Shown: positions 17,658 to 26,832 of the stretch, one piece after another
Position numbering within the stretch: the stretch's first letter is position 1
Layout of the letters: every line of letters begins with the position of its first letter
Source: a virus
Strand: one strand, 5' to 3'
DNA: 64,000 bases
IMG/VR virus record: IMGVR_UViG_3300042564_006100
Coordinates: 39,828 to 103,827 of that record
The notes under the pieces: model-generated
The model's input: the letters and a program-made list of their open reading frames with translations, nothing else
The model's database searches: none
What the model was told of the DNA's origin: nothing
Made by a program: the position numbers and the translations under genes

Positions 17658-18889
17658 ATCATCGGGAGGGTTGCGGTTTTGAGCGTGCCAGCGGCGTTTA
17701 CATAAATTGTCAGGCTCCCGCTGATCGCCGAGTAGGCGAACATCATCATGCCCGGCGGGATGGTGCCTGGGGCGTGATTGAAGACCGCGCCACCATGCAG
17801 GGCCGTCGGGCTGAGTCCGTGGCCGTCGGTGACTGAGAACTGCATGACGTTGGCTCCACCCCACACATGACCACTCAGACGGGGGCCGGTGCTGCCGTAG
17901 GGGGCTACCTCCAGCCGGCCATAGCCGTGCATCGTGTTCGTGTCTCCGGTGACTACCCCGTTGCCAATCGCGATGCAGTTGAGTCCTTCGGTTCGCGCAC
18001 CGAACCCAAGGGCGATGCCGTGGCTGTAGGCCATCGTGTTGTTGCCAATCGCTACCGCTTCCCCATGGCTCACCGATCCGAAACCGACTGAAACTCCGTA
18101 GCCTGTAGCAAGCGCACCAATAAGGGTCGCCGATCCGTGGGCGATGGTGTTATTGCCTACGGCGACCCCATGAGTAGTTACTTGGATGCCATGAATCGCT
18201 TGGAGAGCAGGCAGACGAGTCGCTGGCACAAAACCATGTGCATCCAGTTCGGCATAGCCGTGCGGCATCCCCTTGCGACTGGTCAGTTCGACCAATTGCG
18301 GAAGCTGGCCGACAGGCAGGGTGCCGCTGGAATCCAGCTCGGCATACCCGTACGCCGCACCCTTGCGACTGACCAGTTCGATGGATGTAGCTGCCGGATA
18401 GGCGGGATCGGCGTCGGTGGGCACGCCTTCGGTGCCGCGGTTCACGTCATTCTCGACGACCACAAGAAAGGTGCGCGTGCTGGTCGGTTCACCCGCGCCT
18501 TCGCGCCAGGTGATCTCCCCCATCAAGGTAATTTCGGGAAGCTCCTCTGCCGTGGGTGAGCCGATGTTGAGCGCCGAGTTGAGTTGCAGCGTGTTGAAGC
18601 CGAGAGCGCATTCGTATTTGGGTGTGTCGTCGCCCTCCGATGGCATCGACCAGTCTGCTGTGTGCGCGAGATAGGACCGGTCGAACTGATTGCGCGGCTT
18701 GATACCGATCTGGATTTCCAGAGTGCCCGGATCGCCTATCGTGACAGGTGTAATGCCGTTTAGGAGAAAGGCCACCTGGAGGCGGGCGTAGTCGCCACGT
18801 TTGAAACGGAGGGTGTTGACCGCGCTACGCTGGCCCGGTCCCTGGATAAGTTGGAGCGTTTCAAGATCGACGTGGAGCTTCACGCCCAT
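17654..18889 (-). CDS. Tail fibre with YadA-head-like repeats
   Basis: About 411 residues. The N-terminal 150 residues form a beta-rich attachment domain. Two short repeats follow (SRKGAAYGYAELDSSGTLP and SRKGMPHGYAELDAHGFVP). Next comes a stretch of YadA-head-like turns (VAIGNNTMAYSHGIALGFGA, IAIGNGVV), then a globular tip. This is the organisation of a trimeric receptor-binding fibre. The start may be ATG 18889 or the in-frame GTG 18883; only the GTG keeps the usual spacing of 13 nt from the TTGACA box. Confidence 0.75.
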   Translation of the reverse strand: MGVKLHVDLETLQLIQGPGQRSAVNTLRFKRGDYARLQVAFLLNGITPVTIGDPGTLEIQIGIKPRNQFDRSYLAHTADWSMPSEGDDTPKYECALGFNTLQLNSALNIGSPTAEELPEITLMGEITWREGAGEPTSTRTFLVVVENDVNRGTEGVPTDADPAYPAATSIELVSRKGAAYGYAELDSSGTLPVGQLPQLVELTSRKGMPHGYAELDAHGFVPATRLPALQAIHGIQVTTHGVAVGNNTIAHGSATLIGALATGYGVSVGFGSVSHGEAVAIGNNTMAYSHGIALGFGARTEGLNCIAIGNGVVTGDTNTMHGYGRLEVAPYGSTGPRLSGHVWGGANVMQFSVTDGHGLSPTALHGGAVFNHAPGTIPPGMMMFAYSAISGSLTIYVNAAGTLKTATLPMI

Positions 18890-18907
18890 GCGTGCCTGTC
18901 AACCGGA

Positions 18908-19465
18908 TCACTTGGCTGGCCATTTGCGCAGCGGGCATGTCTGGGATCTGAAACGTGCCTTGGCATCGACAAAACACCCGCAGCGGGCGCAGGTCCGGTT
19001 CGACCGAAGCTGGTTGCACGATACACAGACGGCAAGCCGTGCGGCCACTTGCTGTGCGGTCAGAGTCGGTTGGCCTTGGACCATGGCCTTGGTTTCCGAA
19101 CCAATCGCCTTGGCCAAGCTGCCAGCCCTCTTGAGCAATCCCGGTGGTGCTGGCTGGTTGGCGTTGGCATGCGCCGATTTCCGCGATTTCACTCCACTCC
19201 GCCAAGATGATGCGCGTGCAGCGATCATGTCGCCGCCATGGGTTGCTAGAGTCGCTTCCACAACCGACAAAGCAGCGTTGAGTTCCTTGATGAAGGCATG
19301 TCCCGCCTGCGACATCATGCCGTTGGGCAGAAACATTCCTTCGCGTTGCACAGCGTGGAATGCCCGATGTGATTTCACCGGCATTGCCGATTTCAGCAAA
19401 ACGCGAAATTGCGGGTCTTCCTGAAACGACTGGAGGCACGAGGGGATGAGGTCTTTCTTGTCCAT
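18908..19465 (-). CDS. Zinc-ribbon-tailed phage protein
   Basis: A 185-residue protein, mainly helical, ending in a cysteine cluster: CVSCNQLRSNRTCARCGCFV and then TCPLRKW, which looks like a zinc ribbon of the type found in small phage tail or tail-chaperone proteins. The ATG at 19465 overlaps the stop of the preceding gene (TAATG), which decides the start. No function can be given beyond a probable zinc-bound fold. Confidence 0.65.
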   Translation of the reverse strand: MDKKDLIPSCLQSFQEDPQFRVLLKSAMPVKSHRAFHAVQREGMFLPNGMMSQAGHAFIKELNAALSVVEATLATHGGDMIAARASSWRSGVKSRKSAHANANQPAPPGLLKRAGSLAKAIGSETKAMVQGQPTLTAQQVAARLAVCVSCNQLRSNRTCARCGCFVDAKARFRSQTCPLRKWPAK

Positions 19466-21366
19466 TATCCGAAGCAGCTTGGGTAGTAGGTTCCATTTTC
19501 CGCCGTGAACGATCTGCGGAACGACGGGCTGCAATCCCCGGCGGTTTCGCAATAGCCGTCGCAGCAGCCGTTGCCGACATTGTTGCAGTTGTCCCCTTCG
19601 TCGGAGTCATTCGGGATGCAGTTTCCCGCCGAGGCGCAGGTGATACAGGAGCCATCGTCGTCGCTGATCTCCGGATTGTAATTGGCCGCGTAAGGGTTCG
19701 TGCATCCCGATCCGCACATTTTCGGGAACTTGAACTCGTGCTGATCGTTGGACTGCAACTTCTTGATTGGGAGGTAGGCGTTGGCGCGAATCAGGACGGA
19801 TTTTCCCAAATCCTGCTGCACCGGCACCGAGTAGTCGATGGACTGCCCTGGAGTCATGTTGGGATTGTCGATCTTCTTGCCGTGGACATAGACCGACACC
19901 CAATAGGTGCCGTTTGCCTCCGGTGAAGGAGCCGCACCAAGAGTCACCCGGAATCCAAGCTGGATCTGGAACGGCGGTGCCGTGCCGTCAAGGAAGCACG
20001 GTGGATGCCACGTCACGTTCTCAATGGTGATCTGTGCTGGTTGAAGTGGCGGCGGAGGGGGCGGCGGCGGAGGGGGCGGCGGCGGAGGGGGCGGCGGCGG
20101 AGGGGGCGGCGGCGGTGGCGGCGGTGGCGGGATGAATACGCAGGCGTAAGTTGGGCATCCCCTGGCATCCATGCCTGTGACAACCCGCACGGTCCCGGCA
20201 GGACAGTCCGGTAGCGGAGGGCATCCGACCGGAACGCAAGCATAGATCGGGCACCCGTCTGCATCGACTCCGGTTTGCACGCGCACCATGTTTGGTCCGC
20301 AGATGATAGGCTCACCACAAGGGTTTCCGATAGGCTCGCACGGACCCCATATCACGCAGCCGTTTTCATCAACTCCTTTGCCTATGGAGACTTCACCCGG
20401 AGGACATGCGGGAGGATCACCGCAGGCGACGGGCACGCAAGCATAGGTAGGACACCCCTTCGCATCTTGCCCGGTAATGACGAGTCTGCTGCCCACACCG
20501 CACATCGGCGGGTTAGGACAAGGTGGCTGGCAATTCCACAACGCACAGCCGACATCATCGAAGCCGATGGCAACCGCGATCTGTCCGTCTGGACATACGG
20601 GCGGGTCGTCGCAAAACACGGGCTGGCAAGCGTAGGTAGGACAGTCTCGCTCATCCCTGCCCGTTTCTATCACCTTCGAGTCGGGTCCACAATTCGGCGG
20701 ATCGCCACATGGTTGACGGTCATCCGGGGCACAATACCAGATCGCACAGCCGAGGTCATTGAAGCCGCTGACTCGCGCAGTGAATCCTTCCATGCACGCG
20801 GGCGGGTCGTCGCAAAACACAGGTTGGCAGAGATAGATTCGGCAGCCGCAGGTATCGAAGCCTCCGGTCACGAGCTTGAAGTTTGGTCCGCAATTTGGCG
20901 GAACTTCGCATGGGGTGGCGCAATCGTCAGGATCGACAGGCGGGTAAATCGGCGGAACGACCGGGCACTCGGCGGGTGGCGGGTTTCCTCCGGTTGGTGG
21001 GATAAACGGACTTGTGATAGGTGGCGAATCGACGGGCGTCGGGTATTGCGCCTTTCCCTGCTGATCCCATCCGTCATAGACGGTGCCGCACTGTGGCGAA
21101 TAAACCGTCCAGTCGTAGGCAAGAAACTCTTCAACGCCGAAGTCGGCGTTCCGAACCACTCGGCTCACCGCAGCTCCGGTGGTGGTCGAAGACTTGGTCA
21201 GGTAGGTGAGATGAAACAGTCCGTGATGATAGACGATCCACCGTTGCGAGGTCGCATGGTTGAACGGATCGGTGACGGGGTCAGCCCATCCGTTCCGGCG
21301 CACCGCCCAACCTCTGCGTGCGTATTCAGCCGCCAGCGGCCAAATCATGCCATGTCCCACGCTCAT
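19465..21366 (-). CDS. DUF2829/Tad2-like N-terminus fused to Cys-rich repeats and polyproline
   Basis: A 633-residue mosaic. Residues 1-95 are a DUF2829 (Tad2)-like domain: GMIWPLAAEYARRGWAVRRN and, near its end, FLAYDWTVYSP. Next come about eight 40-residue cysteine-rich repeats, each near CGDPP-CPPG-V--G-D--GCPTYAC. A run of 28 prolines follows, then a beta domain and a C-terminal Cys-rich tail containing CTNPYAANYNPEISDDDGSC. The repeats suggest a disulfide- or metal-stabilised rod displayed on the virion. The N-terminal domain is nearly identical to that of the next gene, so the two arose by duplication. ATG 21366 overlaps the upstream stop. Confidence 0.65.
   Translation of the reverse strand: MSVGHGMIWPLAAEYARRGWAVRRNGWADPVTDPFNHATSQRWIVYHHGLFHLTYLTKSSTTTGAAVSRVVRNADFGVEEFLAYDWTVYSPQCGTVYDGWDQQGKAQYPTPVDSPPITSPFIPPTGGNPPPAECPVVPPIYPPVDPDDCATPCEVPPNCGPNFKLVTGGFDTCGCRIYLCQPVFCDDPPACMEGFTARVSGFNDLGCAIWYCAPDDRQPCGDPPNCGPDSKVIETGRDERDCPTYACQPVFCDDPPVCPDGQIAVAIGFDDVGCALWNCQPPCPNPPMCGVGSRLVITGQDAKGCPTYACVPVACGDPPACPPGEVSIGKGVDENGCVIWGPCEPIGNPCGEPIICGPNMVRVQTGVDADGCPIYACVPVGCPPLPDCPAGTVRVVTGMDARGCPTYACVFIPPPPPPPPPPPPPPPPPPPPPPPPPPPPLQPAQITIENVTWHPPCFLDGTAPPFQIQLGFRVTLGAAPSPEANGTYWVSVYVHGKKIDNPNMTPGQSIDYSVPVQQDLGKSVLIRANAYLPIKKLQSNDQHEFKFPKMCGSGCTNPYAANYNPEISDDDGSCITCASAGNCIPNDSDEGDNCNNVGNGCCDGYCETAGDCSPSFRRSFTAENGTYYPSCFG
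20047..20130. repeat. 15-bp tandem repeat encoding 28 prolines
   Basis: CGGCGGCGGAGGGGG repeated about 3.8 times, followed by a related CGG/TGG tract, all in frame as proline codons on the minus strand. The unit is a multiple of three, so slippage would alter linker length without breaking the frame. Confidence 0.9.
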
Positions 21367-21815
21367 TGTGTGCTTGTGGGTTGGAACGTCCTGCGGATGT
21401 CCTCATACAAAGGGACAATCGGGCAGGTTCCATAAACGGCGTTCGGATACATCGGATCAATCGCGGGGGCTGTGTCAGCAGGGCGCGGGTAGGGCTTCTT
21501 GCCCTGCCAACGGTCGCCGCCATAGCCATAGCCGCCCTGCATCTCCAGGCACGCAGGAGTAAGCACGGTCCAGTCTTCGGCATAGAAGTCCTCGACGACG
21601 AAGTCCGTGTTGCGAATGACTCGAGTCGCCTTGTTGCCGGTGACGACTTGTCGGTAGAGCAGCCAGAACAACGCGTTTTGATAGACGACCCACCGCAGGG
21701 CACGTCCGGTGTCGCCGAACAATTCGAGCTCATCCCATCCGGCACGACGCACCGCCCACCCGCGACGGGCGTATTCGGCGGCCAGAGGCCAGATCATGCC
21801 GGTGCCGTAGGTCAT
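21363..21815 (-). CDS. DUF2829/Tad2-like protein
   Basis: A 150-residue protein whose first 95 residues match the DUF2829 pattern: an N-terminal GMIWPLAAEYARRGWAVRRA then GW, a tryptophan-rich middle (WLLYRQ), and DFYAEDWTVL at the end of the domain. DUF2829 includes Tad2, a phage protein that sequesters the Thoeris signalling molecule. Here it sits in a tail operon and is followed by a Pro/Tyr-rich tail, so a structural use of the fold is equally possible. ATG 21815 overlaps the preceding stop (ATGA). Confidence 0.6.
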   Translation of the reverse strand: MTYGTGMIWPLAAEYARRGWAVRRAGWDELELFGDTGRALRWVVYQNALFWLLYRQVVTGNKATRVIRNTDFVVEDFYAEDWTVLTPACLEMQGGYGYGGDRWQGKKPYPRPADTAPAIDPMYPNAVYGTCPIVPLYEDIRRTFQPTSTQ

Positions 21816-22558
21816 GGGTTCGGAACGAGGTCGCGGTCGATGGCGAGGCGGAAAGTCTTGGACGAGCGGATGACCTCGTCGGAGAGAGCACCCGGTTCGA
21901 GGTAGTCCACGCGCCACTCGATTTCGGCGATGGAGTCGAAGGTGGTCTGATAGTCGGCCTGATAGTTGGCGAGCGCGTTGAGGAGATCCGGCGTGTCGAG
22001 ATCGACTAGGATGCGGTAGCGCGGGCGGTCGCTGGTGCCGATGATTTCCAAGCCGCCATTGCTCTGAACCAGCACCGTCTCACCTTCGAACTCGCGGATG
22101 TTCATGATGATGGATGCCATCGCCATCGTTTGCAGTTCCTCGCCCTTGAGGAATCCGATGTCGAGAAACACCTTGTCGCCGTATTTGAGGAACATCACCG
22201 CCTGGCTGGCCTGCGATGATGAAGGCGTGATGCCCGGAACCGAAACCGCGCCTGATCGCAGGTCGATGTTCACCTCGATGCCGATGCCATCGTTGAAGTT
22301 GGTGTCCTCAATGCCCATGGCCACCTCCAGCGGGGTCGAGGGGCCGGTAGCATTGCTGGCGATAACCTTCACGAGATAGACGCCAGCGGAGATTGCCGCT
22401 CCACTGACAAGACCGGACGAGTTGATCGACATGCCGGACGGCAGGCCATCAGCGGTCCATGATGTCGGCGTGTTGGTCGCCTGCATCTGATATTCGAAAT
22501 ACTGCCCTTTGCGATAGCCGAGGACGGAGGTGGTGTTGGAAATGACGGGAATGGCCAT
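21812..22558 (-). CDS. Distal tail protein with Ig-like (putative Ig) domain
   Basis: A 248-residue protein. Residues 1-80 look like a putative-Ig (He_PIG) fold: WTADGLPSGMSINSSGLVSG, then VYLVKVIASNATG. The C-terminal part is a beta-rich domain ending VIRSSKTFRLAIDRD. It sits between the large baseplate-like protein and the Tad2-like genes, each neighbour being 2 bp away or overlapping. Probably a virion surface or host-binding component. Confidence 0.6.
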   Translation of the reverse strand: MAIPVISNTTSVLGYRKGQYFEYQMQATNTPTSWTADGLPSGMSINSSGLVSGAAISAGVYLVKVIASNATGPSTPLEVAMGIEDTNFNDGIGIEVNIDLRSGAVSVPGITPSSSQASQAVMFLKYGDKVFLDIGFLKGEELQTMAMASIIMNIREFEGETVLVQSNGGLEIIGTSDRPRYRILVDLDTPDLLNALANYQADYQTTFDSIAEIEWRVDYLEPGALSDEVIRSSKTFRLAIDRDLVPNP

Positions 22559-22560
22559 GA

Positions 22561-24912
22561 TTATTGGATGGTTACTTTGCCGAGGCTTTCAGGTTCATCG
22601 CCGGTGAGAGTTGCCTTGAGTCCGTTGAACGCGACAAGTCCGCGGGGATCGGTCTGGTGGTCATCGGTGTCGAAGCGAACGAGACGGCCGCGCAGGATAA
22701 AGTTGGCGGTGGTCATCGTGGTTTCAGTCGCCTCGGTGGCTCCGTAGATCACACGGTCCACGACGCAGGTATCGACGGAATTGACCGGCTTGCGGACGAT
22801 GCGCAGGCCGAAGCCGTGCGATGACGGAACACTCGTCAGCATGAAACTGTGATCGAGTGAAGGAGGCAAGAACGTGACATCCGCGATGTTGCTCGGGCTT
22901 GGCGGGTTGCCCGATGGCAAGCCGATGTCGATGGCGACGCCCCAATGAACGAGGGTGTTCGAGTTGAACACGGCGGCGACAAACGAGAAATCGAGCGAGA
23001 GCCGCTTGCCGAGTCGCAGTTGCTTGCCGTTGACGTGGATGCGGAACAGCTCGCGGGAGAAGTCCGTCGGGTAAAACACCTGCTCGCCCGCGATGACCTG
23101 TTCGACCTGATAAAAACCGCGCCCGTCCCATGCAAAGAATCCCGGCGCGTTGAGCTTGGTCGAGCGGCGGCCGAGATAGCCGGGAATCACCAGTGGCGCT
23201 GCGGTGTTGGTGTATTCGTAGATCACGCCGGACTGCGGGACAGTCGGCAGCGCGGCAACCGTGGTTGTGACCAGCGGATCGACATGCACGGCGGGCAGCA
23301 GGCCACCCACTCGCGGAAGGTCGGCGGGTTTGATCGACGGGACATCCTTCGCCTCGATCTTCTGGCGCGTCGGAAACACCTCAAAGAGTTCCGGCAGTTC
23401 CCACGCGGCGATGACGGTTTGTGAAGTGGAGCTGACGCCGGGTGGCGAGGTAGGGATGAATGTTTCCAGGTCTTCGACGCGCTCGCCAAGGTCATCGAGG
23501 ATCAGTTGCAGCCCTTCGATTTGAGCAATGGTGTGACCGTGCGCCTGAAATGCGGACACCGGGCCTGCGGTGGAGATAATGACGACGTATCCATTCACCG
23601 CGGGCGGTTCGGCAAACGTGATGCTGAGATCATCCTCGCCATCGAGCGTGACGGCCAGTGGTTCGACGATGGCGCGGCTTCCTCCGTTCTGGCGCACGGT
23701 GACATGAAGATCGCGGGTGCCGAGGTTGTGACTGATGGTGAAGTCCGAGTTCACGCCATCACCGATGGGCGCGACGTAGTGCTGTGAGCCGGTGATAATC
23801 TGGTCGGGCGTGAACGGCACATACGTCCTGCCATAGGGCGGCCGTAACCAGTCGATGTTGGCGGCGGTTTCGAGTCCCTCCCAGTTGAGTTCGCGAATCA
23901 GCGAGATCGGAGCGCGGAACGGCGTGAGCGTGTAGGTCTTGTCAGGGTCGTTCTCATCTTGAATTGCGACTTCGATTTCCAAGTCGGGCTTTAATTCGGG
24001 AGCACCACGCAATGCAGCGGCGATTTCGGCAGTGTTGAGATCGAGGATGACCGTCGGATCGCCAGGCGGTGCGGAAAACACAGCGACTTCGATCAACTCC
24101 TGGTCAATGCCGGCCATCTCGCCGTTGAAGGTGATGTGGGCGATGTTGGTCGCCGGGTTGCTGACGGAGAAAGATCCTCCATCGTCAGCCAGCACTGTGA
24201 GCGCGTCCTGAATTTCGTCGGGTCCGTCATCCACGGACAATTCGCGGGTTTTCTTGAATCCACGACGCAACTGATAGGTGCCCTTGAAAGTCGGCTGGAT
24301 TTTGAGTGCCTGGATTTCGGGCCAGAGCGTGGTGGCAGATGCTCCGCCTGCTTGCACCTCGCTCACCGTGGGCGCGGGCGGCACGATCAATTCAAAGCTC
24401 GCCGTGGATGCAAGCGGAGCCTGAACGAGCCGGACCTCATGGCGATATTGTCCCGCCACCTGTGTCGAGCGAACGCGCACGAAAGAGACGGGCCGCAATT
24501 CGGAAAGCAGTCCCCCGGCGGAGTATCCGGATAGTGCGATTTCCTGCAGGCCGGTTGAAATGATCCACGAGCCATCCTGTTTGCCGACCACCGCGTCATC
24601 CAATCCGACGGCGGCAAGTGCTGTTTGCACAGCGCCCGCCGTGGCGTCATGTGGGATCGGCGCGGTATCTTGGCCGTCCACGCGCAACACGAAGAATCCG
24701 GACGTTGGCCGTGCATCGACAAATCCGATGGAGGCGCGGATGTGCGTCAAAATCCTCTGGACCTCGATGGGCGATCCTTCGAGCGATTCGGCGAAGCGCA
24801 GGCCGATGCGCACCTTGTCACCCTGGACGAAGGCCGGGAATGAAATCGCGCTACCGCCAAGCGTCGTGGTCAGCCTGCGGGTGGTGAGATTGGCGTAAAC
24901 GGTGGCCTGCAT
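22561..24912 (-). CDS. Large baseplate/fibre protein, 783 aa
   Basis: A 783-residue, mainly beta protein without cysteine clusters or membrane segments. It has a short helical heptad-like segment near residue 470 (IEGLQLILDDLGERVEDLET), typical of a trimerisation helix in phage fibres. Flanking regions are jelly-roll-like, such as DLSITFAEPPAVNGYVVIIS. I do not recognise a named family. Size and place after the tape measure and baseplate genes suggest a fibre or baseplate hub extension. Confidence 0.6.
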   Translation of the reverse strand: MQATVYANLTTRRLTTTLGGSAISFPAFVQGDKVRIGLRFAESLEGSPIEVQRILTHIRASIGFVDARPTSGFFVLRVDGQDTAPIPHDATAGAVQTALAAVGLDDAVVGKQDGSWIISTGLQEIALSGYSAGGLLSELRPVSFVRVRSTQVAGQYRHEVRLVQAPLASTASFELIVPPAPTVSEVQAGGASATTLWPEIQALKIQPTFKGTYQLRRGFKKTRELSVDDGPDEIQDALTVLADDGGSFSVSNPATNIAHITFNGEMAGIDQELIEVAVFSAPPGDPTVILDLNTAEIAAALRGAPELKPDLEIEVAIQDENDPDKTYTLTPFRAPISLIRELNWEGLETAANIDWLRPPYGRTYVPFTPDQIITGSQHYVAPIGDGVNSDFTISHNLGTRDLHVTVRQNGGSRAIVEPLAVTLDGEDDLSITFAEPPAVNGYVVIISTAGPVSAFQAHGHTIAQIEGLQLILDDLGERVEDLETFIPTSPPGVSSTSQTVIAAWELPELFEVFPTRQKIEAKDVPSIKPADLPRVGGLLPAVHVDPLVTTTVAALPTVPQSGVIYEYTNTAAPLVIPGYLGRRSTKLNAPGFFAWDGRGFYQVEQVIAGEQVFYPTDFSRELFRIHVNGKQLRLGKRLSLDFSFVAAVFNSNTLVHWGVAIDIGLPSGNPPSPSNIADVTFLPPSLDHSFMLTSVPSSHGFGLRIVRKPVNSVDTCVVDRVIYGATEATETTMTTANFILRGRLVRFDTDDHQTDPRGLVAFNGLKATLTGDEPESLGKVTIQ

Positions 24913-24944
24913 GGGGATGTCCTGCCCCTGCCTGCCGCGTCAAC

Positions 24945-25106
24945 TCACAGCTCGAAGTAAGCAGCGTCGAACTTCGTCATGCCGTAGGGAAACGGCGGCT
25001 CCAACCCGGCCGCCTGCTCCGCTTCCTCCTCTTCCTTACCCAAGCGCTTGGCGAGAAGTCGCTGTTCCTTGTCCAAGCCGAAGCCGTCTTTGGATTCATC
25101 ACTCAT
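24945..25106 (-). CDS. Small phage protein, 53 aa
   Basis: A 53-residue, highly charged protein (EEEEAEQAAG in the middle, ending TKFDAAYFEL). The ATG at 25106 overlaps the stop of the upstream 350-residue tail gene (ATGA), which strongly supports that it is translated. Similar small acidic proteins occur in tail regions, but I cannot name the family. Confidence 0.6.
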   Translation of the reverse strand: MSDESKDGFGLDKEQRLLAKRLGKEEEEAEQAAGLEPPFPYGMTKFDAAYFEL

Positions 25107-26155
25107 AGCGACCAGAACCTCCCTGCCAAATTGCGGTTGCGCAGCACTTGGAGTGCTTCGTTGAAGGCGTCGTTGCCGGGTGCGAGCAGGGTGCTGAAAA
25201 TCGAATCAGCGATGCCGCCCAAGAGGCCGGTTCGGAGTTGGATTGGCTGGATGGGTGTCGGGTCCGGAATCCGCTGCGGCGCGTGGCAGAGGTTCCAGAA
25301 CTGGTCATGCTTCACGAACGCGGTCCATGTGTCATCCATCGGCAGATCGGGCGAGTATCCGGGTGGCGAGAGAAAATAGATGGTGGCGATCTTGATAGCG
25401 TCGAACTCGGGATCGGGGGTCCCTTCCAGCAGATTTCCCATATCGACCTCTACAATCGGCTTGTATTTGGATGTCACGTCCAGCCACGGGCGTTTCCGCG
25501 GAGGCGTGGATCTGCCATAGTTGATGACGAGCAATGCACTGTAACTGTCGAGGAAGGGATTTCCTTGGATGACATCCAGCTTGGCCGCCGCACGGTCCAC
25601 GTAGAGCACTACGTCGCAGGCACTCAGAAGCGGCGACTCGCCGGCCGATTCGTATTGGACCTCCTGAATGCCGGAATTGAGGTTGCCTTGGAACACGACC
25701 TTTTCATCCGTCACGCCGAACTGGATGAAGAACTCGGGCACGGCTTCGAACTCCACGGCGATGTTCCCCGACATTGAAACTGAAACCGATTCGGCATCCG
25801 CTCCCTTGCCGATGATGCGGGTTCCGGAGACGATGATTTGCGGCGACTCAGTGATGAGCGCGTCCACCGATTGATCCTTTTCGGGGCGTGTTCCGGTTTC
25901 CTCTTCGATCCGGTCCAGCGTGCGCTCGGTGACGAGCATGGCCAAAGTCGAAATCTCCGGTTCCACCCCGTTGACGAAGCCGGGGCGGATGCGGAACACC
26001 CACTGTTCGGCGGTGTCGCTCCATTCCGGCACGATGGTCCACGGATGCACCCAACGCCGCGACGTTCTCACGAACCGCAATGGCAATCGGCGCGACACCT
26101 CGTCGATCATGGCGTTCCATGTCTTGTGATTGATGATGGGAATTTTGCGCTTCAT
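25103..26155 (-). CDS. Tail/baseplate protein, 350 aa
   Basis: A 350-residue protein of no family I recognise. It opens with a basic segment (MKRKIPIINHKTWNAM) and is otherwise mixed alpha/beta, without cysteine clusters or membrane segments. It is coupled by 4-bp overlaps to the genes on both sides, within the block following the tape measure, which normally encodes distal tail and baseplate proteins. Confidence 0.6.
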   Translation of the reverse strand: MKRKIPIINHKTWNAMIDEVSRRLPLRFVRTSRRWVHPWTIVPEWSDTAEQWVFRIRPGFVNGVEPEISTLAMLVTERTLDRIEEETGTRPEKDQSVDALITESPQIIVSGTRIIGKGADAESVSVSMSGNIAVEFEAVPEFFIQFGVTDEKVVFQGNLNSGIQEVQYESAGESPLLSACDVVLYVDRAAAKLDVIQGNPFLDSYSALLVINYGRSTPPRKRPWLDVTSKYKPIVEVDMGNLLEGTPDPEFDAIKIATIYFLSPPGYSPDLPMDDTWTAFVKHDQFWNLCHAPQRIPDPTPIQPIQLRTGLLGGIADSIFSTLLAPGNDAFNEALQVLRNRNLAGRFWSL

Positions 26156-26832
26156 GTCGGGATGAACAGATGGCGACCTGCGGCTTTCGCGTTCGGGTCT
26201 TTCTTGAGATCAGCTTCGCTCGGACGGCGCTCTTGGAATTCGTAGCGGATGTTGTGGTGAACGATCTGGAACACCTCCTCGATGGAACCGCCGTGGCTGG
26301 ATGCCCGCAGGAACGCGAGCGGATAGTAGCCGAAGCCGTCGAGTGGTCCTTTGGCGGAGTCGGTCTGAACGATTTCGACGTTCTCACTCACCTGCTCGCC
26401 GGCCTTGTTTTCCTTCACACCGGAAATCCCGCCGCTCACCGATTGCTTCACCTTGAGCGAAATGTAAATCCGCCCGTCCTTGGATGCCTTTTTCGGATCC
26501 AGCTTGAGTGCCGGGTAATCCTTTCCGGTTTCGCGATTACCATCCTTGTCGCGGTTGTCGATGCGGCGTTTCTGCCCGCTCTCGGTGATGACTGGAATTA
26601 AATCGTTGACGGTCCCGGGCGAGACTCGCACCGATGATCCACTCACCATGACGCGGAACGGATGGCGGAACATCTGGTGGTCGCGGACGCGCACGATGGT
26701 TCCGTGAGGTGTGACCCGCACGTCGATCCCGTCGTCAGGGACGATTTTGAGCGAATCAACCCAGCGCACGAGGCGCTCCCACGCGTCGCGGACTTTCTCG
26801 CCCTTGCGCACTTTGATTTCACGCGTCGTCAT
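26152..26832 (-). CDS. Tail protein, 226 aa
   Basis: A 226-residue protein, rich in charged residues and short beta strands (VRVTPHGTIVRVRD, RIYISLKVKQSV). No family recognised. ATGA overlaps with both neighbours place it firmly in the tail operon between a 243-residue and a 350-residue baseplate-type gene. Confidence 0.6.
   Translation of the reverse strand: MTTREIKVRKGEKVRDAWERLVRWVDSLKIVPDDGIDVRVTPHGTIVRVRDHQMFRHPFRVMVSGSSVRVSPGTVNDLIPVITESGQKRRIDNRDKDGNRETGKDYPALKLDPKKASKDGRIYISLKVKQSVSGGISGVKENKAGEQVSENVEIVQTDSAKGPLDGFGYYPLAFLRASSHGGSIEEVFQIVHHNIRYEFQERRPSEADLKKDPNAKAAGRHLFIPT

Noticed and set aside
20047-20130. Tandem repeat as a CRISPR array
   Set aside because: Units are 15 bp, contiguous, without spacers and in frame as proline codons. 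No CRISPR array or cas gene was seen in the window.
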